DNA of 64,000 bases from Bartonella rattimassiliensis 15908 (GTDB taxonomy: Bacteria > Pseudomonadota > Alphaproteobacteria > Rhizobiales > Rhizobiaceae): assembly GCF_000278215.1 (NCBI RefSeq), contig NZ_JH725064.1, positions 491,587-555,586 on the forward strand. The letters run 5' to 3'. The first letter of the stretch is position 1, and each line of letters begins with the position of its first letter. Positions 55,347 to 63,485 of the stretch are shown here, one piece after another. The notes under the pieces are model-generated. The model did no database searches, was not told where the DNA came from, and saw only the letters and a list, made by a program, of their open reading frames with translations. The translations under genes and the position numbers were made by a program.

Positions 55347-55802
55347 TTAAGGCTTTATAGTTTGTTTGCTTCTTTTGTATCTACTCAATTGAATATCAAG
55401 CGCTTTTTCTAATTCTCTATCTATATCGTAAACTTGTGAATAACACTTCTCACCATCATCTGTAATCTCACAAATCAGTGTATCTTGACCACGCCTTGCT
55501 CTCTTCTTGTTTGCACTGTCTATCAACGCTTCATAACTCAATACGCTTTTAGGAACAGCACCCCCATAAACCCATGCTTTTACTTGCGCTTTGGTGCTAA
55601 AATCTGCCTTTTTGGGTATGGTGTAATACTGACCACCGTCAAACTTTTCACACTCTCTTGTGCCGTCTTCATATTCGTAGAGGTTGTAAAAATACTCTGC
55701 CGCTCCGTCTCCCCAGGGAACATACCCAACAGCCGTTGCGATAAACTTTTTTTGCATTGGTTTTTTACGTTGTGTTAAGAACAGTTGTTTTAAAATTTCC
55801 AT
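55347..55802 (-). CDS. Phage protein of unknown function
   Basis: 151 aa. The core is a small alpha/beta domain (YVPWGDGAAEYFYNLYEYEDGTRE) with a basic C-terminus (SRYKRSKQTIKP). A second possible start is Met16 (55757). Converges on brnA. No family recognised. Confidence 0.6.
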   Translation of the reverse strand: MEILKQLFLTQRKKPMQKKFIATAVGYVPWGDGAAEYFYNLYEYEDGTRECEKFDGGQYYTIPKKADFSTKAQVKAWVYGGAVPKSVLSYEALIDSANKKRARRGQDTLICEITDDGEKCYSQVYDIDRELEKALDIQLSRYKRSKQTIKP

Positions 55803-55985
55803 GTTTTAATTCCATTTTTTTACCAATAGGTTAATTTATCTCAAATTTGACCATACAGAGCGTTTTATATTACAGATGTGTTATTAATCATAAAATCTTT
55901 AAATCGCTTTGTACGGTACCTTTTTATCGATTTAAACGCATATCCAATTACAAAACCATCAGCACTTTTCACTATTTTGCTGTTT

Positions 55986-56612
55986 TTAGGCTGCTTTGGA
56001 ACTGCTACTGTCATGATACTCTTCACTAGGCTTGCCTATTCTCATGAATGAGATGGGTTTACCTCCCAATGCTTTGTTGCGCGTATTTTCAACAGCTATA
56101 AAAACTTTCTCAGCAGTGCCATAAAGCCTGCTTTCTAAATCGCGACAATATTGCACAAGATCAGCACAAGAGGGGACAAAGGTTGTTGACATGCTTTTGG
56201 CTTCTCCCCGTATAAGATTTTTAACAGCTTGCAACAAAGACCAGAGTGAAATGCCGTCAAGAGCTGTGATATAAGCCTTTGCACGTGCCTCTGGATTTGA
56301 AACTTTTTGCATTGTCAAACCGCTTTCAAGCATATCAAGAGCCTCAGCAATATCTTCAACAGACGCTTTCAAGGTAAGCAAGTTTTGGACTGTCTGATAC
56401 ACTCCGAAAGCTTGCTCCTCTAGTGCTGGTGTCAATTTCATGCCACTGATCAAGGTCCATGGACAATCCCTTGTTACACATCGTATCATCTGATCTGTAA
56501 TGTTTTGAAGCGGATTCACTAAATCCTGCTTTACGGATAAGATTACGGATTGTTTCTCCGGTACCACCACAAGTTCTTTGATTTTTTGAAAAGTTTCCAT
56601 TGTTTCCACCAT
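55986..56612 (-). CDS. Phage protein of unknown function, overlapping the DUF1376 gene
   Basis: 208 aa if started at 56612; Met42 (56489) or Met58 (56441) are alternatives that would shorten the overlap. Helical (ALEEQAFGVYQTVQNLLTLKASVEDI), with a conserved-looking C-terminal part (CADLVQYCRDLESRLYG). Up to 257 bp lie in a second frame of the upstream gene. No family recognised. Confidence 0.6.
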   Translation of the reverse strand: MVETMETFQKIKELVVVPEKQSVILSVKQDLVNPLQNITDQMIRCVTRDCPWTLISGMKLTPALEEQAFGVYQTVQNLLTLKASVEDIAEALDMLESGLTMQKVSNPEARAKAYITALDGISLWSLLQAVKNLIRGEAKSMSTTFVPSCADLVQYCRDLESRLYGTAEKVFIAVENTRNKALGGKPISFMRIGKPSEEYHDSSSSKAA

Positions 56613-57498
56613 TTTTGTTCGTATTTTTTGTTTTTTCTAAATCCTCGATCGCCTTTCGCACCCAATTACGCCACGTTGCTTGCCAATCGATTTTGGTTGC
56701 ATTTGCTCCAGCTTTTGAACGCCAGTAATCTTGAAATTTAGCGATTTCGACTTTGACGCGCTCTGGAGGCAAGCCCTCTTCGATTGCAAAATCGTAATCG
56801 GGTTCGAAATCTTCAGGCAATCGACAACCCCGATTAATTTTTGACTGATTGGCTTTTTTGAGAACGCTTGTCTGCTCGTGAATGGGTAGTTGGTTGGTTT
56901 CTACCGTTTCGATTTGCTCTGATTGACTCTCAACAGCATCAACCTCGATTGGCTCGTGAACCAAATCGTTCATTTCTAAATTTTCAGAACTAATTTCTTT
57001 TTTTGCTAAAACGATAGTTTTAGTTTTTTTATATATATTCTTATTCTGGTTCTTTATAGCTTGATTTTGCTTATCGTTTGCTTCAGCAAAAAAAACGTTT
57101 TGCTTGTCATTTGCTTTAGCAAAATTATTAACATGCTGTTTTGTATTGTTTTTTGCTTGTGCACCTTTTTTGCCAGCCTCACTACGAACTTGTGATATGT
57201 GGTCCTTTTTATCAGCAAAATCTTTCAGCTCTTCTTCAACACGTGTATTCCACAAACCATTATCTGTCTCAACAAGTTTATCATTCTTCATGAGATATTC
57301 GACAATAGCTGCAAATTTTTTCTGCGAACAATGACAAACACGTGCAAGCGTTTGAAAGTCTGTTTTAAGTGGTTCTTTTTTTTCATACATGCAAACGAGA
57401 AGGGTTATATAAACCCCCCGTTGTTCAGATGTCATTCCATTTGTACCACTTATCCAGTCATACAAATAAAATCTTATCCATGGCATTGCATTAGACAT
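56356..57498 (-). CDS. DUF1376 (YdaU-type) replication-associated protein
   Basis: 380 aa. The N-terminal DUF1376 domain begins PWIRFYLYDWISGTNGMTSEQRG and resembles phage replication-initiation O-type proteins. A linker of about 120 residues, rich in K, N, Q and E, follows. The domain ending DYWRSKAGANATKIDWQATW is typical of the family C-terminus. The last 85 residues overlap the next gene. Probably a helicase loader or origin-binding factor. Confidence 0.75.
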   Translation of the reverse strand: MSNAMPWIRFYLYDWISGTNGMTSEQRGVYITLLVCMYEKKEPLKTDFQTLARVCHCSQKKFAAIVEYLMKNDKLVETDNGLWNTRVEEELKDFADKKDHISQVRSEAGKKGAQAKNNTKQHVNNFAKANDKQNVFFAEANDKQNQAIKNQNKNIYKKTKTIVLAKKEISSENLEMNDLVHEPIEVDAVESQSEQIETVETNQLPIHEQTSVLKKANQSKINRGCRLPEDFEPDYDFAIEEGLPPERVKVEIAKFQDYWRSKAGANATKIDWQATWRNWVRKAIEDLEKTKNTNKNGGNNGNFSKNQRTCGGTGETIRNLIRKAGFSESASKHYRSDDTMCNKGLSMDLDQWHEIDTSTRGASFRSVSDSPKLAYLESVC

Positions 57499-57967
57499 GC
57501 AGATTCCCTTCTTTCATTAAATATAAAATTGCTAAAGCATCTGCTTCATTATCATCTTGCGGTGCATGTCCTTTTGCACACACCGCTTTTATCATTTCTG
57601 CTTTTGAGGCATTCCCTTTTCCTGTCATTGCTTTTTTAATGGTACCAACGGGAATGCCCTCATAGGGTATCTGATGGTGTTCACACCACGCCGTTAATGT
57701 TGCTAGAAAGCCCCCATAAACATGAGAAGCATCTGTACCCACATGCCGGCGTACCTCTTCAAAATACACCGCATCAATTTCATCAACAGATCTCTTTAGT
57801 TCAGAAAGCCATTTCTTAAAGTGCAGATAACGCATCCCCCCGCCTTCAAAACGGCGTGATTGAAAATATTCTGTATCGCTTGTTATGTGACCATTTGCAT
57901 CACGAAGCGCCCAGCCAGTATTGGTCCCTAGATCAAGACAAAGAATGGTTTGTGCGTTAGTGATCAT
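57491..57967 (-). CDS. RuvC-like Holliday junction resolvase
   Basis: 158 aa, RNase H fold: first Asp in ILCLDLGTNTGWAL, Glu in DAVYFEEVRRHVG, and the acidic pair in DDNEADALAILYL. KKAMTGKGNASKAEM is the basic helix of the family. Phage version, probably resolving replication or recombination intermediates before packaging. Confidence 0.85.
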   Translation of the reverse strand: MITNAQTILCLDLGTNTGWALRDANGHITSDTEYFQSRRFEGGGMRYLHFKKWLSELKRSVDEIDAVYFEEVRRHVGTDASHVYGGFLATLTAWCEHHQIPYEGIPVGTIKKAMTGKGNASKAEMIKAVCAKGHAPQDDNEADALAILYLMKEGNLHV

Positions 57968-58031
57968 AATCCCCCCTTAAGCTCTACATATCTATATGTG
58001 TGCTATGACAAAGCGTATTGTAATTAAGCTT

Positions 58032-58277
58032 TTAAAAATTGTGCTGCTGGTGCTCGTTATCATCCGTAGGAGCAGTAATAAAAGCAGACAGAGAGCTAGA
58101 ACCATCTTTCAACTTTTGCAGCTTGAGATAATTTATTACGGAGATAGATCCCCTTTTTTCCCACTTGCAAACAGCGGCTTGAGTTACACCAAGCATTTTA
58201 GCCATTTCTGATTGTGTCCAATTAAATTTGACCCGTATTGACTTAGTCAAATTCTTAAAATCTTCTCGTTGATCCAT
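58032..58277 (-). CDS. Cro-like helix-turn-helix regulator
   Basis: 81 aa. The HTH WTQSEMAKMLGVTQAAVCKWEKRG is of XRE/Cro type. Divergent from the CI-like gene with an operator between them, so it is the likely Cro counterpart that opens the leftward early block. Confidence 0.8.
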   Translation of the reverse strand: MDQREDFKNLTKSIRVKFNWTQSEMAKMLGVTQAAVCKWEKRGSISVINYLKLQKLKDGSSSLSAFITAPTDDNEHQQHNF

Positions 58278-58315
58278 TTAAAAGCTCCAATTATAGCTTT
58301 GCCTTAATTTATTCA

Positions 58316-58335
58316 TATAATTATAGTTATATAAA
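58316..58335. promoter_or_regulatory. CI/Cro operator, copy 1
   Basis: TATAATTATAGTTATATAAA, with inverted TATAA/TTATA arms, lies between the divergent cro-like and cI-like genes. The identical 20 bases occur at 59107-59126. Confidence 0.7.
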
Positions 58336-58386
58336 GTCAAGGAAATTTATCTTTATCAACGATAAAAAAATAAGGTAAGCAAAAGT

Positions 58387-59004
58387 ATGAGTAATAAATC
58401 TAATATCATAAGCACATTAAAAAAAATTTTAACTGAGTTTAACTTAACACAAGAAGATGTAGCCAAACGGCTAAATGTAACGCAGGCTTCAGTGTCTAAG
58501 TGGTTAAAAGATTCTGATCCGCGCGGTTCTAATCGGGATGCTATTTTAGAATTATATAAAGAACTAACAGGGGATAATCACTTAACAACTTTTGTTCCTC
58601 TTATGGGCTATATTGGAGCAGGGACGCAGATAGATCCAAGCTTTGAACAAATCCCAGAAGATGGTCTTGAACAAGTAGAAATTCCTTTTGCTTTACCTGA
58701 TGATATGATTGCTTTTGAAGTTAAAGGGAACTCCATGCTTCCAGCTTATAAAGATGGAGATATGGTTATTGTAAGACGGCGCCAAATCAAAACGATAGAA
58801 TCCTTTTTTGGCAAAGAAGCCGTTGTTCTCACACATGATAATAAAAGATATATAAAGAAGATTAGCAGGGGAATGAATGGCGAAATAGATTTGCTTTCTT
58901 GGAATGCACTCCCCATTAAAAATGTTAAAATTGCATGGATTGGGGAAATTTTTGCTATATTGCCAATGGATTCTTACAGTAAAATGATTCGCTCTTATCG
59001 CTAA
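58387..59004 (+). CDS. CI-like prophage repressor (HTH plus S24 peptidase)
   Basis: 205 aa. N-terminal HTH (LTQEDVAKRLNVTQASVSKW, about residues 19-40). The C-terminal LexA/CI-type S24 domain has the Ser in KGNSMLPAYKDGD and the Lys in KRYIKKI. Self-cleavage after RecA activation would induce the prophage. It maintains lysogeny, probably by binding the twin operators. Confidence 0.88.
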   Translation: MSNKSNIISTLKKILTEFNLTQEDVAKRLNVTQASVSKWLKDSDPRGSNRDAILELYKELTGDNHLTTFVPLMGYIGAGTQIDPSFEQIPEDGLEQVEIPFALPDDMIAFEVKGNSMLPAYKDGDMVIVRRRQIKTIESFFGKEAVVLTHDNKRYIKKISRGMNGEIDLLSWNALPIKNVKIAWIGEIFAILPMDSYSKMIRSYR

Positions 59005-59106
59005 TTATTAGCCATATTAAAAAGCACTTTTCTCTTCTTATTTTACAAGATGTTATAATAATTTTTACAAAAAATATAATTTTTTATAATTTTTTGCTTG
59101 ATAATT

Positions 59107-59126
59107 TATAATTATAGTTATATAAA
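59107..59126. promoter_or_regulatory. CI/Cro operator, copy 2
   Basis: Exact copy of 58316-58335, 53 bp before the ATG of the first rightward early gene. It indicates that the rightward early operon is under the same repressor. Confidence 0.7.
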
Positions 59127-59179
59127 TATATTATAAATTAACACAAACAGTTGCCAAAAGGCGTTAGGGAGGGGAAATT

Positions 59180-59554
59180 ATGGAAAATCCAGTTCTCATT
59201 CATTCCAATGAAATTTTATTAGTTGCCTACGATAAAGATCAACACATTGCAGAGTCTGGACCACTTGATGCAAGCCAAATTCTAAGCATTGTTGACGAGG
59301 CAGATGATGCAATCCAAATCTTTCGCATAAATCCTTCTGAAAAAAGTTGCGAAGATATTTCTGAAGATATCGCAGAAATTTATCTCAGAGAATGTGAAGA
59401 ACAGTGTTTTAACGGAAACATACCTCACGACTTTATTTTACACAGCACTGCATACGGTTTTTTTTTAGATGATATAAAACAGCGCGAATATGATGATGTA
59501 ATGTATGGCTCTTACGAACAACAACACCGTTTGCGTTCTTGTGATGTGCTTTAA
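59180..59554 (+). CDS. Early phage protein of unknown function
   Basis: 124 aa, acidic (DEADDAIQIF; EDISEDIAEIYLRECEEQC), preceded by GGGAGGGGAA. First gene after the second operator. No family recognised. Confidence 0.65.
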   Translation: MENPVLIHSNEILLVAYDKDQHIAESGPLDASQILSIVDEADDAIQIFRINPSEKSCEDISEDIAEIYLRECEEQCFNGNIPHDFILHSTAYGFFLDDIKQREYDDVMYGSYEQQHRLRSCDVL

Positions 59555-59561
59555 AAATTCT

Positions 59562-59588
59562 AAAGGGCGTTTTTTCAAACGCCCCTTT
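59562..59588 (+). terminator. Hairpin between early genes
   Basis: AAAGGGCGTTT pairs with AAACGCCCCTTT (one bulged C) just after the 124-aa gene. There is no T-run after it, so it may slow or process rather than end transcription. Confidence 0.4.
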
Positions 59589-59613
59589 CAACTCCATCAG
59601 TATGAGGTCTGTC

Positions 59614-60337
59614 ATGGAAAAGCCTATTGCTATCCAACACAATACAATCAAACACGAAACCGTTCAAACGGTCAACGCTCGTGAATTGCATGCATTTTTG
59701 GAAGTTAATTCCAATTTTAGAGATTGGATTAAAAATCGTATTAAAGAATATAATTTTCGCTAAAATTTTAGCGAAATCCTTAAGAGGTCGACCAAGCATG
59801 GAATACCATCTCACCTTAGACATGGCAAAAGAACTTTCCATGATCGAGCGTAATGAAAAAGGTAAAGAAGCCCGTCAATATTTCATTGAATGCGAGCGGC
59901 GTGTAAAACAATTCCCTCAATTAAATCTTGCAAATGCTTTAGAAGACCCTCTCTTTGTTAAGAAATTACTTTTAGAAAGCGTCACACAATTAGAGACCTT
60001 AAAAAGCGAAGTGAATACCCTTAAACCAAAAGCAGCTGCTCTTGAAAGCTTGCAACGACACAACGGGCTCTTTGGTCTTACAGAAGCCGCTAAAATACTC
60101 GAGATGCAACCAAAACAATTCATTCAATTCTTACGGCAAAAAGGGTGGATTTACAGACGTGCAGCGGGTGGAAATTTGCTACCGTATCAAGACAAAATCC
60201 AAAAGCAACTGATGGATTGTCCAACCATCACACTTCAAACCGCTAGTGGAATAGAAAAAGTCATTCCTTGCGCAAAAATTACAGCAAAAGGCATTGGTGT
60301 GTTGTCTCAAGAACTTAAACAACAAAGCATGCATTAA
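59614..60337 (+). pseudogene. AntA-type antirepressor gene, frameshifted
   Basis: The ATG at 59614 (with GAGGT upstream) begins a typical AntA domain: TVNARELHAFLEVNSNFRDW then IKNRIKEYNF, but TAA follows at 59761 (49 aa). The rest of the domain continues in the next frame, GRPSMEYHLTLDMAKELSM then ERNEKGKEARQYFIECER. A KilAC-type C-terminal domain (FGLTEAAKILEMQPKQFIQF) runs to 60337. A perfect 22-bp palindrome sits at the break (59755-59776). The C-terminal part might still be translated from an internal start. Confidence 0.8.
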
Positions 60338-60350
60338 GGGGAGGCGTCTT

Positions 60351-60398
60351 ATGAAAAAAAAATACGAACTGACTCATCAAATTATAATGTCTTTCTAG
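60351..60398 (+). CDS. 15-codon mini-ORF with strong ribosome-binding site
   Basis: AAGGGGAGG stands about 7 nt before the ATG. The frame MKKKYELTHQIIMSF ends at TAG 60396-60398. It could be the stump of a longer phage gene or a leader peptide for the next gene. Confidence 0.35.
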   Translation: MKKKYELTHQIIMSF

Positions 60399-60437
60399 AC
60401 AGGCTTTTCATAACAACAACCAACCTTTTTAACACAA

Positions 60438-60450
60438 GCGTGCTTCACGC
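60438..60450 (+). repeat. GCGTG hairpin leader, copy 1
   Basis: GCGTG-CTT-CACGC forms a tight hairpin 35 bp before the erf ATG. A near-identical leader with matching flanks (CACGCCAC...GAAT) occurs at 61948-61960. Confidence 0.6.
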
Positions 60451-60484
60451 CACGGGGGAATGCGCTTCAATGGAGGAAAGCAAA

Positions 60485-61261
60485 ATGAGTGAACCAAACA
60501 CGAACCTAACAGCAGTAAACAAAACAAACGATTGTGAAGTCAAATCTACGGCTATGGATCTCATTTTAACCAGAGCCTTAGAAAACGACATCGATATGGA
60601 TCGTCTCGAGCGGCTCATTGCATTGCGAGAAAAAGAAATAGAAAGACAAAACTACCAATACTTTGTTTCTGATCTTTCAGCTATGCAAATGGAATATCAA
60701 AACATTCAAAAAAACGCTAAGAATGCCCATACAAATAGCCAATATGCAACCCTTGACCAACACATTGATGCTGTAAAGGAAACCTTGTCAAAATACCACT
60801 TCGCTTTGTTTTCTCGTATTAAAGAACAAGGTCATGATACTATGATTATAGAAATGACGTTGACACATCCATCAGGAAACAAAATATCAACAGAAGGGAA
60901 ATTTCCTTATGATGTTAAAGGATGCAAATCAACCATCCAATCGGTAGGCTCCACCATCACTTATGCACGCAGATATCTTTTAAGCATGCTCCTTAATGTA
61001 GCCAGCAAAGAAGATGACACAGATGGAAATATACCTATCAAATCTGCTTTTCCACAACAGATCACTGAAATCAGAAACCTCATGTCACAAACCCAAACAG
61101 AAGAGGAAAAAATCCTTGCTTATGCAAACGTTGAAAAGCTTGACGATATGTCTGATAGACAAGCACAGACGGTGTTACATCTTTTGAAAAATAAACAAAA
61201 CAAGAAAAAGATAGAAACGGAACACTCTTTACCATCACAAGACCAACAAACGGTGGTGTGA
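60485..61261 (+). CDS. ERF-family single-strand annealing protein
   Basis: About 258 aa from ATG 60485, with GGAGGAAA upstream. The ERF core has FVSDLSAMQMEYQNIQKN, KNAHTNSQYATLDQ and SVGSTITYARRYLLSMLLNV. Promotes annealing in phage recombination. It lies just before a YqaJ exonuclease, the usual recombinase-exonuclease pair. Confidence 0.9.
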   Translation: MSEPNTNLTAVNKTNDCEVKSTAMDLILTRALENDIDMDRLERLIALREKEIERQNYQYFVSDLSAMQMEYQNIQKNAKNAHTNSQYATLDQHIDAVKETLSKYHFALFSRIKEQGHDTMIIEMTLTHPSGNKISTEGKFPYDVKGCKSTIQSVGSTITYARRYLLSMLLNVASKEDDTDGNIPIKSAFPQQITEIRNLMSQTQTEEEKILAYANVEKLDDMSDRQAQTVLHLLKNKQNKKKIETEHSLPSQDQQTVV

Positions 61262-61262
61262 A

Positions 61263-61886
61263 ATGGACCAAAGAACAGCAGAATGGTTTCAAGCCCGCTT
61301 GGGAAAAGTCACCGCATCAAATATTTACAATGTCCTGAGTAAAACAGCCAAAGGAACCCCAACAAAAAAATATGAAGACTATAAAATTAAACTCATTACA
61401 GAGCGTTTAACAGGAGAAGTAAGCCAATCTTATCTAACACCTGCTATGCAATGGGGCATTGAACATGAAGAAGATGCCTTGAGAGAATATGCATTCATTT
61501 ATGATACAGAGGTCACTCCATGTGGTTTCATCCCACATCCCACAATAGAAATGGCTGGTGCAAGTCCTGATGGGTTTGTTGGTGATGACGGTTTAGTTGA
61601 AGTCAAATGCCCACAATCCCCAAACCATTTACGCTTCTTTATAGATGACAATATAAAGCCTGAATATCGTGCGCAAATGCAATTCCAAATGGCTTGTACG
61701 GGGCGAAAATGGTGTGATTTTATCAGTTACGACCCGCGTTTCACGAGGCAATCAACATACTTGCGCATGAAAATCAAACGCATTCACCGTGATGAAGAAC
61801 ACATTGAACAGATTAATCAAGCGGTCGAAGCTTTTTTAGCAGAAATAGAACAAGAGATGCAAAAGATTTTGACAAAAGCCGCTTGA
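61263..61886 (+). CDS. YqaJ-like (lambda-exonuclease family) recombinase nuclease
   Basis: 207 aa. The PD-(D/E)xK core: RTAEWFQARLGKVTAS, the acidic GIEHEEDALREY, AGASPDGFVGDDGLVEVKCPQ (Asp and ExK) and AQMQFQMACTG. It would resect ends to give ssDNA for the ERF protein. Starts 1 bp after the erf stop. Confidence 0.92.
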   Translation: MDQRTAEWFQARLGKVTASNIYNVLSKTAKGTPTKKYEDYKIKLITERLTGEVSQSYLTPAMQWGIEHEEDALREYAFIYDTEVTPCGFIPHPTIEMAGASPDGFVGDDGLVEVKCPQSPNHLRFFIDDNIKPEYRAQMQFQMACTGRKWCDFISYDPRFTRQSTYLRMKIKRIHRDEEHIEQINQAVEAFLAEIEQEMQKILTKAA

Positions 61887-61892
61887 CGTTAT

Positions 61893-61920
61893 GGGGGTGC
61901 TCTCTCCTCCCAGCACCCCC
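61893..61920. other. GC-rich hairpin after the YqaJ gene
   Basis: GGGGGTGCT (61893-61901) pairs perfectly with AGCACCCCC (61912-61920) around 10 bases. There is no T-run, so it is not a clear terminator; it may stabilise or process the early transcript. Confidence 0.5.
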
Positions 61921-61947
61921 ACCCTCTTACCACAACTTTCAGAACAT

Positions 61948-61960
61948 GCGTGTTTCACGC
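61948..61960 (+). repeat. GCGTG hairpin leader, copy 2
   Basis: GCGTG-TTT-CACGC with the same CAC...GAAT flank as copy 1, here 37 bp before the ATG of the next gene. Confidence 0.6.
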
Positions 61961-61997
61961 CACATGTGAATTACATCTAAAATCAAGGGGAACAGAT

Positions 61998-62246
61998 ATG
62001 GCACACCGTCCACCTACTATCACGCAACCAGCCATTGCACGTGCTTTACGAGAAGCTAAAAAGCAAGGAGCAGAGGTTGTAGAAATCAAGCCTACTGGTG
62101 AATTATTAATTCATATCAATAAAATCGTAACACCCAGAACGACAGATAATACTTATAGCATTGATGATTTTCCACCGCTTGAAAATGAACAAGAAGACTA
62201 CGATACCAGCAAAACTTGTCGTTCTGTCGACGGTATAAAGTTTTAG
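61998..62246 (+). CDS. Small phage protein, excisionase candidate
   Basis: About 82 aa from ATG 61998, with AAGGGG upstream; the frame is open back to 61950. N-terminal helical region (PAIARALREAKKQGAEVVEI) then LLIHINKIV and an acidic tail. It lies 2 bp before the integrase start, where excisionases or recombination directionality factors often sit. No family recognised. Confidence 0.55.
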   Translation: MAHRPPTITQPAIARALREAKKQGAEVVEIKPTGELLIHINKIVTPRTTDNTYSIDDFPPLENEQEDYDTSKTCRSVDGIKF

Positions 62247-62248
62247 CC

Positions 62249-63292
62249 ATGCCAAAACGTCGTCCACCATATCTTGTTTGTGAACGCACACGCCATGGTA
62301 AAATCATATGGTATGTACGTATTGGTCACGGACCACGATTTCGGATTGAAGGAACCTATGGAACGCAAGAGTTTGTCGATAATTATACGCTTGCTCTTAA
62401 GCAAGCGCAAAATGGCACCTCCAAGAAAAGAAAACAAACCAGACTTGTAGAGGGCTCTTTCGATTGGTTGTTGCATCAATATTTACAAAGCATGCAATGG
62501 CATAATCAATCAGAATCTACTAAAAAAGTTAAGTATAGAATTCTGAACAATGTTTCTAAACATATCGGTGAACGCGCATATAAAAGCATAGGAAAACATC
62601 ATATTCTTGATGCCGTAGATAGAAGACGTGAGACTCCCGCAGCAGCAAAACATTTTTTGACTTCTTTAAACGGTCTCTTTAATTGGGCGGTTGATAATGC
62701 TCTTTTAAACAGAAATCCTGCTTTTAATATAAAAGCGCCAAAATCTCTTAACAGCGAAGGATTAGCGCCATGGCTAGAAGAGGATATCGATAAATATTAT
62801 AAACAATGGGCTATTGGTACCCATGAACGCGTATGGGTTGATGTGCTTCTTTATACGGGCTTGCGCCGTGGAGATGCCGTTCGTATCGGTTGGAAAGATG
62901 TAAAAGATAATATCATTCATCTCAAAACAGAAAAGAGCCAATTTAAAACAGATGTTTTTCTCCCTATTTTGCCTGAACTCGCAGAAACTCTTAAAATTGG
63001 TCCCGTAGGTGATGAAACATTCATTTGCGGAAAAGGTGGAAATAAGCTCGTAAAAGAAAGTTTTGGGAATCTGTTTCGTGAAGCATGTAATGCAGCAGGA
63101 ATTAAAAAATCGGCTCACGGCTTGCGAAAATTAGCAGCAACACGCGCCGCCAATGCTGGTGCTACAGTTTCCCAAATGAAAGCGCTTTTTGGCTGGACAG
63201 AAGATAAAATGGCATCCCTTTATACTAAAACAGCAGATAGAAAACGATTAGCAATAGAAGCAATAAAAAAGCTACAAAAAGGTTCGGGATAG
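62249..63292 (+). CDS. int: Phage integrase, tyrosine recombinase
   Basis: About 347 aa from ATG 62249 (MPKRRPPYLVCERTRHGK). Arm-binding N-terminus, SAM-like core (FDWLLHQYLQSMQW...), then the catalytic domain: Arg in YTGLRRGDAVRI, HGLRKLAAT (HxxR), GWTEDKMASLYTKTA (Tyr nucleophile). It ends about 70 bp from the attachment core in tRNA-Arg. Confidence 0.95.
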   Translation: MPKRRPPYLVCERTRHGKIIWYVRIGHGPRFRIEGTYGTQEFVDNYTLALKQAQNGTSKKRKQTRLVEGSFDWLLHQYLQSMQWHNQSESTKKVKYRILNNVSKHIGERAYKSIGKHHILDAVDRRRETPAAAKHFLTSLNGLFNWAVDNALLNRNPAFNIKAPKSLNSEGLAPWLEEDIDKYYKQWAIGTHERVWVDVLLYTGLRRGDAVRIGWKDVKDNIIHLKTEKSQFKTDVFLPILPELAETLKIGPVGDETFICGKGGNKLVKESFGNLFREACNAAGIKKSAHGLRKLAATRAANAGATVSQMKALFGWTEDKMASLYTKTADRKRLAIEAIKKLQKGSG

Positions 63293-63340
63293 ACATAAAA
63301 ATAAGTCAAAAGAATCAATAGACTCAAAATGCCCGAACTT
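63280..63340. repeat. Right-end arm-site boxes
   Basis: AGGTTCGGGA at 63280-63289 (within the integrase 3' end) and, inverted, AAGTTCGGGC at 63331-63340. They match the pair near 29921-29951 at the other prophage end. Confidence 0.5.
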
Positions 63341-63369
63341 TTATATAACCTATTGATTTTATTTAAACT

Positions 63370-63446
<77 letters not shown>

Positions 63447-63485
63447 CAAATGATTATTTTCCCAATTCAAAATAGCATCTTTAAC

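Noticed and set aside
55847-56029. 60-codon ORF on the plus strand between early genes
   Set aside because: Hydrophobic/aromatic chance frame without ribosome-binding site, overlapping the end of a real minus-strand gene.
59627-59797. N-terminal extension of the antirepressor starting at 59627
   Set aside because: This frame is out of phase with the clear AntA domain that starts at 59614; the product upstream of GRPSMEY has no family resemblance.
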